Below, piece after piece: positions 14,942 to 23,601 of a DNA stretch of 42,370 nt. The notes under the pieces are model-generated. The model had not been told where the DNA came from, did no database searches, and worked only from the letters and a program-made list of their open reading frames with translations. The stretch covers positions 1 to 42,370 of the forward strand of contig JASLCF010000137.1 of the NCBI GenBank assembly GCA_030146155.1, written 5' to 3'. The stretch comes from Savagea sp. (GTDB lineage: Bacteria > Bacillota > Bacilli > Bacillales_A > Planococcaceae). Made by a program: the position numbers and the translations under genes. Positions within the stretch are counted from its first letter, which is position 1. Each line of letters opens with the position of its first letter.

Positions 14942-16252
14942 ATGGGACAAAAAGTATTAGATGTTCATGAAAAACCAGATGCATTAAAATGGCTTGTACT
15001 AAGTATGCAACATATGTTTGCAATGTTTGGTGCAACGATACTCGTACCTACATTAGTGGGATTAAGCCCAGCAATGGCATTACTGACGAGTGGATTAGCA
15101 ACTTTTATATTTATTGCAGTCACTCGATTTCAAGTACCTGCTTATCTAGGGTCAAGCTTTGCATTTATTGCTCCAATGCTGCATGCCATTGAAATCGGTG
15201 GAGTGGGCGGCACGATGGTTGGTATTATTTTTGTATCTTTTGCTTATGCGATTATTTCTTTAATTATTTGGAAAACAGGCCATCGTTGGATAATGAATGT
15301 TTTGCCACCGATTGTAGTCGGACCTGTCATTGTTGTCATTGGACTTGGACTTGCTCCAACTGCAATTAATATGGCAAGTATGATTCCAGTATTTGATAAC
15401 GCAGGTGTACAGGTTGGAGAAGCATATAGTCTCCTGCATTTCTCAGCAGCAGCAGTTACTCTGTTAACTGCAGTGATTGTCTTGATGTTTTTCAAAGGGT
15501 TGATCAGTTTAATGCCTGTTATTATGGGCATTGTAGTCGGTTATATTTATGCGTTCTTTATTGGAATTGTCGATTTTACAGCTGTGAAAGAAGCGGCTTG
15601 GTTCCAAATACCAGACTTCTATATTCCTGGAATTCATTACGATTTTGTGATTACACCTGAAATATTAACACTTCTTGTGCCGGTTATTATTGTTACAGTC
15701 TCTGAACATATTGGCCACCAATTAGTACTAGGAAGAGTTGTCGGAAAAAACTTCATTGAGGAACCTGGATTACATCGTTCTCTTTTAGGGGACGGCTTAG
15801 GAACACTAATCAGTGGTTTAGTGGGAGGACCACCGAAAACAACTTATGGGGAAAACATTGGTGTATTAGCAATGACAAGAGTCTACAGTGTTTATGTTAT
15901 TTTAGGAGCGGCTTTCTTTGCAGTGATATTCTCATTCGTAGGGAAGGCAATGGCATTAATTAGTACGATACCAACAGCTGTGCTAGGCGGCGTTTCTATC
16001 TTGTTATTCGGAATGATTGCTGCTGCAGGTTTAAGAATGTTGGTAGAGCATCAAATTGATTTCGATCAACAACGAAATTTAGTGATTGCATCCGTTATCC
16101 TTGTCGTAGGTGTAGGTGGTGCTACACTTAAATTTATTATTCCTTTCATTGACATTCGAATTGAATTAGGCGGAATGGCTCTAGCTGCAATTGTGGGTGT
16201 ATTACTCAATTTAATCTTACCAGGCCGTGTGAAAGAACATACAATCGAATAA
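14942..16252 (+). CDS. pyrP: Uracil permease
   Basis: This is a UraA-type proton-coupled uracil transporter of the nucleobase-cation symporter-2 family. The 436-residue protein is hydrophobic throughout, with about 14 membrane segments. Family features are MQHMFAMFGATILVPTLVG near residue 22, AYLGSSFAFIAPM near 67, SEHIGHQLVLG near 252, with the conserved glutamate and histidine of the substrate site, and GGPPKTTYGENIGVLAMTR near 298. It follows pyrR in the operon and should import uracil for salvage by PyrR or Upp. A TTAGGGGG ribosome binding site precedes the ATG. Confidence 0.96.
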   Translation: MGQKVLDVHEKPDALKWLVLSMQHMFAMFGATILVPTLVGLSPAMALLTSGLATFIFIAVTRFQVPAYLGSSFAFIAPMLHAIEIGGVGGTMVGIIFVSFAYAIISLIIWKTGHRWIMNVLPPIVVGPVIVVIGLGLAPTAINMASMIPVFDNAGVQVGEAYSLLHFSAAAVTLLTAVIVLMFFKGLISLMPVIMGIVVGYIYAFFIGIVDFTAVKEAAWFQIPDFYIPGIHYDFVITPEILTLLVPVIIVTVSEHIGHQLVLGRVVGKNFIEEPGLHRSLLGDGLGTLISGLVGGPPKTTYGENIGVLAMTRVYSVYVILGAAFFAVIFSFVGKAMALISTIPTAVLGGVSILLFGMIAAAGLRMLVEHQIDFDQQRNLVIASVILVVGVGGATLKFIIPFIDIRIELGGMALAAIVGVLLNLILPGRVKEHTIE

Positions 16253-16264
16253 TAGACCTTTTAA

Positions 16265-16360
16265 CTTTAATCAGAGAATTAAAGAAGGGACTTTACTTTC
16301 GAGAGCTTCGTATAAAGCTCTTGCCCCTTCTTATGCCTTTTTATAAGAAGGGGCTTTTAT
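16265..16360 (+). promoter_or_regulatory. Second PyrR-type attenuator, between pyrP and pyrB
   Basis: Three mutually exclusive structures are visible. A hairpin CTTTAAT (16265-16271), hexaloop CAGAGA (16272-16277), ATTAAAG (16278-16284) carries the PyrR loop sequence in an otherwise AT-rich stem. AAGAAGGG (16282-16289) can pair with CCCTTCTT (16325-16332), enclosing a helix AGAGCTT/AAGCTCT (16302-16321); this would be the antiterminator. GCCCCTTCTTAT (16323-16334) pairs with ATAAGAAGGGGC (16343-16354) and is followed by TTTTATTTT; this is the terminator. The loop fits PyrR, but the stem lacks the usual bases beside it, so PyrR binding is an inference. Confidence 0.8.
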
Positions 16361-16385
16361 TTTAACGAACGAAGGAGAGATGAAC

Positions 16386-17267
16386 TTGCAACATTTAACT
16401 TCTATGAAAAATTTATCTGTTGAGCAAATGATGCACATCATTGAACAGGCCTCATCATTTAAAAGGAACGGGATACCTCAATTGTCTCAGCAATATGTAA
16501 TGAGTAATTTATTTTTTGAAAATAGTACACGAACGAAGCTCAGTTTTGAAATGGCTGAAAAGAGACTTGGGATTGAAACGATTCCATTCGATGCGGACCA
16601 TTCGAGTACACAAAAAGGAGAAACGTTGTATGACACGGTTAAAACTTTAGAGGCAATTGGTTTTGATGCACTTGTCATCCGTCATCCTGAGGATCATTAC
16701 TACGAAGAGCTAGTGGAGAAAGTAAAGATTCCGATTATTAATGGAGGAGATGGTTCTGGACAACATCCTTCACAATCTTTACTAGATCTCTTTACAATTT
16801 ATGAAGAGTTCGGCAGGTTCGAACATTTACATATTACAATTGCTGGAGATATTGCTCATAGTCGTGTTGCTAAATCAAACGCAGATGCTCTTTCTCGTTT
16901 AGGTGCAAATGTACAATTTGTTTGTCCATCAGAGTGGTCTGGAAATTTTGAAAGTTCATCACAACTAGACGATTTTATTGAGACAACTGATGTTATGATG
17001 TTATTAAGAGTACAACATGAAAGGCATTCAACTAGTCAGTCATTTTCTAAAGAAGCTTATCATCAGCAATTTGGCTTAACTCTTGAAAGAGTTAAACGCT
17101 TGAAGAAAGAAGCGATTATTATGCATCCTGCACCTGTTAATAGAGGGGTAGAGATAGCAGATGAATTAGTAGAACATGAACAGTCTCGGATTTTCACGCA
17201 AGTATCGAACGGTGTATTTGTTCGTGCTGCAATTTTACATACAATTTTAGGGAGGAATGGAAAATGA
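16386..17267 (+). CDS. pyrB: Aspartate carbamoyltransferase catalytic subunit
   Basis: PyrB condenses carbamoyl phosphate with aspartate, the first committed step of pyrimidine synthesis. The protein has about 293 residues, with the carbamoyl-phosphate motif FENSTRTKLSFE near residue 43, SSTQKGETLYDT near 74, GSGQHPSQSLLDLFTIYEEF near 124, LLRVQHERH near 202, and MHPAPVNRGVEIADEL near 247. The TTG at 16386 is preferred because GGAG then lies 8 bases upstream and the protein begins MQHLTSM, like relatives. The ATG at 16380 is only 2 bases from that site but is possible. No regulatory subunit gene (pyrI) is present. Its stop overlaps pyrC by 4 bp. Confidence 0.95.
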   Translation: MQHLTSMKNLSVEQMMHIIEQASSFKRNGIPQLSQQYVMSNLFFENSTRTKLSFEMAEKRLGIETIPFDADHSSTQKGETLYDTVKTLEAIGFDALVIRHPEDHYYEELVEKVKIPIINGGDGSGQHPSQSLLDLFTIYEEFGRFEHLHITIAGDIAHSRVAKSNADALSRLGANVQFVCPSEWSGNFESSSQLDDFIETTDVMMLLRVQHERHSTSQSFSKEAYHQQFGLTLERVKRLKKEAIIMHPAPVNRGVEIADELVEHEQSRIFTQVSNGVFVRAAILHTILGRNGK

Positions 17268-18538
17268 GCATTTTATTTAAAAACATTCAATTAGTGACAA
17301 CGGGCAATGAGTGTGTAACAGCAGAAGTTTTTGTGAAAGACGGAAAAATTGAAGCGATTGGACAAGCATTGTCTGTTGAGGCAGAACGAGTAATCGATGG
17401 AAAAGGCAAATTACTCTCTCCTGGTTTTATTGATGTGCATGTTCATTTACGTGAACCTGGAGGAGAGCATAAAGAAACGATTGCTACAGGAACACATGCA
17501 GCAGCAAAGGGTGGTTACACAACAATTTGTGCTATGCCAAATACGCGCCCTGTTCCAGATACCATCGAAAACATTGAACATGTGAATGGTTTAATAAAAG
17601 ACAATGCTCGTATTCGAGTTCTTCCTTATGCTTCAATTACAATTCGAGAAGCAGGAAAAGAATTGACTAACTTCGAAGAATTAAAAGCACATGGTGCCTT
17701 CGCATTTACTGACGATGGTGTAGGAGTGCAGAGCGCAGGGATGATGTATGAAGCGATGCAACAAGCAGCTAAATTAGATATGGCAGTTGTAGCACACTGT
17801 GAAGATAATTCTTTAATCTACGGTGGCTGTATGCATGAAGGTGCTAAAAGTGAAGAATTAGGTTTACCTGGTATACCTTCGATTTGTGAAGCTGTTCAAA
17901 TTGCTCGTGATGTCCTATTAGCTGAAGCAGCTGGTGCTCACTACCATGTGTGTCATGTGAGTACGAAAGAATCTGTTCGTGCGATTCGAGAGGCAAAAGC
18001 TGCGGGTATTCATGTGACTGCCGAAGTAACACCTCACCATTTAATCTTGACAGAAGATGCAATTACTTCTAACGATGCAGATTGGAAAATGAATCCTCCA
18101 TTACGAGCAGAGGCAGACCGTCAAGCACTAATTGAAGCGTTAGAAGATGGAACGATTGACTTTATTGCAACTGATCATGCGCCACATACAGCAGATGAAA
18201 AGGCAGTAGGTTTTGAAACCGCACCATTTGGAATCACCGGGTTTGAAACAGCATTCCCGTTATTATATACACAATTTGTGCAAACAGGACGTTGGACAAT
18301 CGAGCAATTATTAAGCTATCTAACTGCTAAACCAGCGGAAGTGTTTAATTTGCCTTATGGGCAACTTCAAGTAGGCAGTCCAGCAGATTTAACATTACTA
18401 GATTTGAAACAAACTTCAACAATTGATCGCTCAACATTCGTATCAAAGGGAAAGAATACACCATTTGATGGTTGGGAAGTAACAGGTTGGCCAGTATTAA
18501 CTGTCTTTAACGGACAAGTAGTTTGGGAGGAAAAATAA
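17264..18538 (+). CDS. pyrC: Dihydroorotase
   Basis: PyrC is a zinc amidohydrolase that cyclises carbamoyl-aspartate to dihydroorotate. The 424-residue protein has the metal motif DVHVHLREPGGEHKET near residue 58, KGGYTTICAMPNT near 86, VAHCEDNSL near 176, CHVSTKESV near 229, and the ATDHAPHTADEK motif near 304. The length and motifs place it in the class I bacterial type found in Bacillus. The ATG overlaps the pyrB stop by 4 bp (ATGA), and the TAA stop shares a base with the carA ATG. Confidence 0.97.
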   Translation: MSILFKNIQLVTTGNECVTAEVFVKDGKIEAIGQALSVEAERVIDGKGKLLSPGFIDVHVHLREPGGEHKETIATGTHAAAKGGYTTICAMPNTRPVPDTIENIEHVNGLIKDNARIRVLPYASITIREAGKELTNFEELKAHGAFAFTDDGVGVQSAGMMYEAMQQAAKLDMAVVAHCEDNSLIYGGCMHEGAKSEELGLPGIPSICEAVQIARDVLLAEAAGAHYHVCHVSTKESVRAIREAKAAGIHVTAEVTPHHLILTEDAITSNDADWKMNPPLRAEADRQALIEALEDGTIDFIATDHAPHTADEKAVGFETAPFGITGFETAFPLLYTQFVQTGRWTIEQLLSYLTAKPAEVFNLPYGQLQVGSPADLTLLDLKQTSTIDRSTFVSKGKNTPFDGWEVTGWPVLTVFNGQVVWEEK

Positions 18539-19638
18539 TGGCAAAACGATATTTAGTCTTAGAGAATGGTTCGATTTATGAAGGAAAAGCCTTTGGTGCA
18601 TCTAACGAAAGTTTGGGAGAAGTTATCTTTACAACGGGGATGACTGGTTATCAAGAAATCATCACGAATCCTTCTGCTGCAGGAGCAATCGTAGTAATGA
18701 CTTATCCATCAGTAGGGAATTATGGCATTAATCGTGATGATAATGAATCAATCGAACCTGCTATTCATGGAATTGTAGTAAGAGAATATTGTGATGAACC
18801 TTCTAACTTTAGAAGTGGGATGTCATTAGGCAATTATTTAACGTTAAAAAATATCCCTGGAATTGAAGGGATTGATACACGTCAACTGACTTTAGAATTG
18901 CGAGAAGAAGGATCAATGAAAGGTTATTTAACTGCAGAAGGTGAAGAAATCAACACAGAAGAAGTGGTTGCGTTTGTTCGTCAAGCTACATTAGAAAAAG
19001 ACTTAGTTTCTAAAGTATCTACTCAAAAATCTTATCCAAGTCCTGGATTAGGTGAGCGAGTTGTCTTGATAGATTATGGAATGAAACACAGTATTTTAAA
19101 AGAATTAAATCGTAGAGATTGCGATGTGGTAGTTGTTCCACACGATACAAAAAGTGAAACCATTCAAGCTTTATTCCCAGATGGAATTTTACTATCCAAC
19201 GGACCAGGCAATCCAAATGATTTAAGCGAGCAAATTGACACAGTAAAAGAATTAATCGGTCATTACCCGATGTTTGGAATTGGCTTAGGTCATCAGTTAT
19301 TAGCACTTGCAAGTGGTGCAAAAGTAGAGAAAATGAAACATGGTCGATACGGGGTAAACATTCCTGTAAAAAACATTGCGACAAATCGAACAGATTTAAC
19401 CTCTCAATCTCACGGGTATCAAGTAGACCCATCTTCTTTAGTAGGAACGGGTTTAGAATTGACACACTATGCACTGAACGATGAGTCTGTTCAAGGATTA
19501 AAACATGAAGAAAAGAATTTCTTTTCTGTTCAATTTCATCTAGAAGGAGCACCAGGACCAGTAGATGCAGTGACAACTTTTGGTGACTTTATTCGTTTAA
19601 TTAAAAAGGTAAGAAGAGAGGGGAAACAAAATGCCTAA
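18538..19638 (+). CDS. carA: Carbamoyl phosphate synthetase small subunit, catalytic cysteine replaced by glycine
   Basis: CarA normally hydrolyses glutamine and passes ammonia through a tunnel to CarB. The 366-residue protein has both expected domains: the N-terminal CPSase domain (GEVIFTTGMTGYQEIITNPS, NYGINRDDNES) and a class I glutamine amidotransferase domain from about residue 175. The nucleophile-elbow motif, normally FGICLGHQ, reads FGIGLGHQ: codon 249 (19282-19284) is GGC, Gly. His334 and Glu336 of the triad remain, but the motif is HLEG rather than HPEA. SQNHGY is SQSHGY (Ser291), and GHRGANHPV is GRYGVNIPV (residues 269-277). The frame is open from end to end. Glutaminase activity should be lost; the subunit may be kept as a structural partner of CarB. 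The start is ATG 18538 after GGGAGG. Confidence 0.93.
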   Translation: MAKRYLVLENGSIYEGKAFGASNESLGEVIFTTGMTGYQEIITNPSAAGAIVVMTYPSVGNYGINRDDNESIEPAIHGIVVREYCDEPSNFRSGMSLGNYLTLKNIPGIEGIDTRQLTLELREEGSMKGYLTAEGEEINTEEVVAFVRQATLEKDLVSKVSTQKSYPSPGLGERVVLIDYGMKHSILKELNRRDCDVVVVPHDTKSETIQALFPDGILLSNGPGNPNDLSEQIDTVKELIGHYPMFGIGLGHQLLALASGAKVEKMKHGRYGVNIPVKNIATNRTDLTSQSHGYQVDPSSLVGTGLELTHYALNDESVQGLKHEEKNFFSVQFHLEGAPGPVDAVTTFGDFIRLIKKVRREGKQNA

Positions 19639-22600
19639 ACGTAAAGATATTGAGACTATTTTAGTCATAGGTTCAGGACCGATTGTCATTGGTCAAGCAG
19701 CAGAATTTGATTATGCGGGTACGCAAGCTTGTGTTTCTTTGAAAGAAGAAGGATACCGTGTAATTCTCATCAACTCGAACCCTGCTACGATTATGACGGA
19801 CACTGAGATTGCAGACAAAGTATATATTGAGCCAATCACTTTAGATTTTGTGAGTCGCATTATCCGTAAAGAACGTCCAGATGCACTCCTACCGACATTA
19901 GGTGGCCAAACAGGTTTAAATATGGCGATTGAACTCGAAAATTCAGGCATTTTGAAAGAGCTCGACGTTGAAATTTTAGGGACGAAATTAGATGCTATCC
20001 ACCAAGCGGAAGATCGTGATTTATTTAGAAATCTAATGAACGAACTCGGCGAACCAGTACCAGAATCTGACATTATTCATAATTTAGATGAAGCTTATGC
20101 TTTCGTAGAAAAAATTGGTTATCCAGTTATCGTCCGTCCAGCATTTACTTTAGGTGGAACAGGTGGCGGTATTTGTTATAACGATGCAGATTTAGATGAG
20201 TTCGTAACGAGCGGATTGAAATATAGTCCTGTTACACAATGTTTACTTGAAAAATCGATTGCAGGCTTTAAGGAAATTGAGTACGAAGTGATGAGAGATT
20301 CTGCAGACAACGCAATTGTTGTTTGTAATATGGAAAACGTTGATGCTGTAGGTATTCATACAGGTGATTCAATCGTTGCTGCACCTAGTCAGACAATGAC
20401 CGATCGTGAATATCAAATGCTACGTAATGTGTCGTTAAAAATTATTCGCGCATTAGGCATTGAAGGAGGATGTAACGTTCAAATGGCGTTAGATCCACAT
20501 AGTTTCGACTACTACATCATCGAAGTGAACCCACGTGTTTCTCGTTCTTCTGCATTGGCTTCAAAAGCAACGGGGTATCCGATTGCTAAATTAGCAGCAA
20601 AAATCGCAGTTGGTTTAACACTAGATGAAATGTTAAACCCAGTCACAGGAACGACTTATGCTTGCTTTGAACCTGCTTTAGACTATGTTGTCACTAAAAT
20701 TCCACGTTGGCCATTTGATAAGTTTGAGTCTGCTAAACGTAATTTAGGTACTCAAATGAAAGCAACTGGAGAAGTGATGGCAATCGGACGTACCTTTGAA
20801 GAATCTATTCAAAAGGCTGTCCGCTCATTAGAAACAGGCCAATTTGATTTGTCACTTGAAGGTGGCGCTGAAATGACGGATGAATGGATTGAACAACGTA
20901 TCCGTCGGGCGGGAGATGAAAGACTCTTCTTTATCGGAGAAGCTTTACGCCGTGGTGTGACGATCGAAACATTGCATGACTGGAGCATGATTGATCTTCA
21001 TTTCTTACGTAAATTCGAAAAAATTGTTCAATTTGAACAAACTATTGCTGCTCATCCATTTGATGAAACGGTTGCCTATGAAGCAAAAAGAATGGGCTTC
21101 TCTGATGTCACATTGGCTAAACTTTGGTCTTCTGATGAACGAACAGTCTACTATTGGAGAAAAGAACGTCAAATGTTCCCAGTGTATAAAAAAGTAGATA
21201 CTTGTGCGGGAGAATATGCGTCTCAAACACCTTATTTCTACGGGACATATGAAAAAGAAAATGAATCAATCCGTACTGATAAAAAGAGCATCATTGTGCT
21301 TGGTTCAGGACCGATTCGAATTGGTCAAGGGGTTGAATTTGACTATGCGACAGTTCACTCTGTCTGGGCTATTCAACAAGCTGGTTATGAAGCAATTATT
21401 ATTAATAATAACCCTGAAACAGTCTCGACTGACTTCTCTATTTCAGACAAGCTTTATTTTGAACCGTTAACAGTAGAAGATGTTATGCATATTATTGAGT
21501 TGGAGCAACCTGAAGGAGTAGTTGTTCAATTTGGTGGTCAAACGGCAATCAACCTGGCTGCTGAATTAGAAGCACGTGGGGTCACTATTATCGGAACAGC
21601 ATTAGAAGATATTGATCGTGCTGAAAACCGTGATAAGTTCGAAGCTGCATTACACGAGATTGATATCCCGCAACCTCTAGGGAAAACAGCGATGAGTGTT
21701 GAAGAAGCTGTAGCCATTGCTACTGAAATTGGTTATCCTGTGCTCGTCAGACCTTCATACGTATTAGGTGGACGTGCGATGGAAATCGTTTATGCAGAAG
21801 AAGAATTACTTCACTATATGAAACATGCAGTAAAAGCAAGCCCTGAGCATCCTGTTCTCATTGATCGATACTTAACTGGAACAGAGATTGAAGTAGACGC
21901 AATTTGTGACGGGGAACATGTATTAATCCCAGGGATTATGGAGCATATCGAACGTGCTGGAGTTCACTCTGGTGACTCGATTTCAGTTTACCCTCCACAA
22001 AATCTATCGCAACAATTGATTGAGACGATTACGGATTATACAACACGATTAGCATTAGGGTTAAAAATTAGAGGACTACTCAATATTCAATTTGTAATTT
22101 CAAAAGGAGAAGTCTATGTAATTGAAGTCAACCCACGTTCAAGTCGTACGGTACCATTTTTGAGTAAAATTACAAATATTCCAATGGCAAATGTAGCAAC
22201 AAAAGCTATTCTAGGCCAATCAATCGTAGAGCAAGGTTACTCAACAGGCTTAGCGCCAATTGTACCTGGTGTCTTTGTAAAAGTGCCCGTCTTCTCTTTT
22301 GCAAAACTACGTCGAGTAGACATCACATTAGGACCAGAGATGAAATCTACAGGTGAAGTCATGGGGAAAGACCGTACGTTAGAGAAAGCATTATATAAAG
22401 GATTAGTCGCTTCAGGAATGGAAATTAGTGAGTATGGTTCTGTATTGATGACTGTTTCTGATAAAGATAAAGAAGAAATGTTAGGATTAGCACGTCGTTT
22501 CCATACAATTGGTTATCATATTTTAGCAACAAAAGGAACTGCGGATGTGTTAGCAAAAGAAGGTATTCGCGTAGAAACTGTCGCGAAAATTGGTGAAGAA

Positions 22601-22828
22601 GGCCGAACGCTTCTCGATGTCATTCAAAATGGTGAAGTACAACTCGTTATCAATACTTTAACGAAAGGAAAACAACCAGAGAGAGATGGCTTTAGAATTC
22701 GTCGAGAATCTGTTGAGAATGGTATCCCTTGTCTCACTTCAATGGATACAGCAGACGCAACTTTACGCGTAATTGAATCCATGACATTTGAAACAGAAGC
22801 GATGCCAAAACAAGGAGGACAAGCATGA
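19631..22828 (+). CDS. carB: Carbamoyl phosphate synthetase large subunit
   Basis: CarB makes carbamoyl phosphate from bicarbonate, ammonia and two ATP. The 1065-residue protein shows the internal duplication of the family: two ATP-grasp halves, each opening with an ATP-grasp entry motif (VIGSGPIVIGQAAEFDYAG near residue 12, VLGSGPIRIGQGVEFDYA near 556). The metal-site motifs are IIEVNPRVSRSSALASKATG and VIEVNPRSSRTVPFLSKIT. A C-terminal allosteric MGS-like domain covers about residues 935-1065. Everything expected for synthesis from ammonia looks intact, in contrast to CarA. The ATG overlaps the carA end by 8 bp, with GAGGGG upstream. Confidence 0.97.
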   Translation: MPKRKDIETILVIGSGPIVIGQAAEFDYAGTQACVSLKEEGYRVILINSNPATIMTDTEIADKVYIEPITLDFVSRIIRKERPDALLPTLGGQTGLNMAIELENSGILKELDVEILGTKLDAIHQAEDRDLFRNLMNELGEPVPESDIIHNLDEAYAFVEKIGYPVIVRPAFTLGGTGGGICYNDADLDEFVTSGLKYSPVTQCLLEKSIAGFKEIEYEVMRDSADNAIVVCNMENVDAVGIHTGDSIVAAPSQTMTDREYQMLRNVSLKIIRALGIEGGCNVQMALDPHSFDYYIIEVNPRVSRSSALASKATGYPIAKLAAKIAVGLTLDEMLNPVTGTTYACFEPALDYVVTKIPRWPFDKFESAKRNLGTQMKATGEVMAIGRTFEESIQKAVRSLETGQFDLSLEGGAEMTDEWIEQRIRRAGDERLFFIGEALRRGVTIETLHDWSMIDLHFLRKFEKIVQFEQTIAAHPFDETVAYEAKRMGFSDVTLAKLWSSDERTVYYWRKERQMFPVYKKVDTCAGEYASQTPYFYGTYEKENESIRTDKKSIIVLGSGPIRIGQGVEFDYATVHSVWAIQQAGYEAIIINNNPETVSTDFSISDKLYFEPLTVEDVMHIIELEQPEGVVVQFGGQTAINLAAELEARGVTIIGTALEDIDRAENRDKFEAALHEIDIPQPLGKTAMSVEEAVAIATEIGYPVLVRPSYVLGGRAMEIVYAEEELLHYMKHAVKASPEHPVLIDRYLTGTEIEVDAICDGEHVLIPGIMEHIERAGVHSGDSISVYPPQNLSQQLIETITDYTTRLALGLKIRGLLNIQFVISKGEVYVIEVNPRSSRTVPFLSKITNIPMANVATKAILGQSIVEQGYSTGLAPIVPGVFVKVPVFSFAKLRRVDITLGPEMKSTGEVMGKDRTLEKALYKGLVASGMEISEYGSVLMTVSDKDKEEMLGLARRFHTIGYHILATKGTADVLAKEGIRVETVAKIGEEGRTLLDVIQNGEVQLVINTLTKGKQPERDGFRIRRESVENGIPCLTSMDTADATLRVIESMTFETEAMPKQGGQA

Positions 22829-23601
22829 TTACACAATGTGAGATGGAAATTATAAGCCATCAACAAATTGCGCGTTCTATTTATGAACTAGTCGTTCAAG
22901 GAGAGTTGGTCGATCATATCGACTCTCCTGGCCAGTTCGTACATGTTCGAGTAAGTCCGTCAATGGATCCTTTATTACGTCGTCCGATTTCAATTGCTAA
23001 AGTCGATCAAGAGAAAAAACAAATGACACTTCTCTATCGTGCAGATGGACATGGAACAACGGTGCTATCACAACGTGTTGTTGGCGATTCAGTCAACATT
23101 TTAGGTCCTCTTGGCAATGGCTTCCCAATTGAAGCAACAGCACCAAAAGAGAAAGCTTATTTAATTGGGGGAGGAATTGGTGTACCCCCACTTTATGAGT
23201 TATCTCGCCAGTTGGTTGCAAAAGGAGTCGAAGTTGTTCATATTCTTGGGTTTGAAACAGACGAAGTTGTGTTCTATGAAGAAGAGTTTCGAGCATTGGG
23301 AGACACGCATATCGCAACTGTCGATGGTTCGAAAGGGATACAAGGATTTGTGACTGCCATTATGGAAGAATTAGGTGACGACTTCAACACATTTTATTCA
23401 TGTGGACCTATGCCGATGTTAAAAGCAGTTCAAGACACGTATACACATAAAAAAGGATTCATTTCTTTCGAAGAACGTATGGGTTGCGGAATCGGTGCAT
23501 GTTTTGCTTGTGTGAAAGAAACGAAAGATCAATCAGGTAAGGGCTATATAAAAATTTGTTCAGACGGTCCAGTATTTGAAGCGGGGGTTGTGTCGATATG
23601 A
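22825..23601 (+). CDS. pyrK: Dihydroorotate dehydrogenase electron transfer subunit
   Basis: PyrK is the iron-sulphur flavoprotein that passes electrons from the class 1B dihydroorotate dehydrogenase PyrD to NAD. The 258-residue protein has the FAD-binding motif LLRRPISIAKVD near residue 50, a nucleotide-binding motif IGGGIGVPPLYELS near 113, and a C-terminal [2Fe-2S] site with four cysteines (GCGIGACFACVKE and KICSDGP). It overlaps carB and pyrD by 4 bp each, which suggests translational coupling. Its presence shows that the organism uses the NAD-linked type 1B system. Confidence 0.97.
   Translation: MITQCEMEIISHQQIARSIYELVVQGELVDHIDSPGQFVHVRVSPSMDPLLRRPISIAKVDQEKKQMTLLYRADGHGTTVLSQRVVGDSVNILGPLGNGFPIEATAPKEKAYLIGGGIGVPPLYELSRQLVAKGVEVVHILGFETDEVVFYEEEFRALGDTHIATVDGSKGIQGFVTAIMEELGDDFNTFYSCGPMPMLKAVQDTYTHKKGFISFEERMGCGIGACFACVKETKDQSGKGYIKICSDGPVFEAGVVSI

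Noticed and set aside
19019..19576. A 185-codon open frame on the minus strand inside carA
   Set aside because: It is Leu/His-rich and has no recognisable family or ribosome binding site. It is the usual shadow of a conserved gene on the other strand.
18538..19638. carA as a pseudogene
   Set aside because: The frame is complete, the length is normal, the His and Glu of the triad remain and translational overlaps with pyrC and carB are kept. Loss of one activity fits better than loss of the gene.
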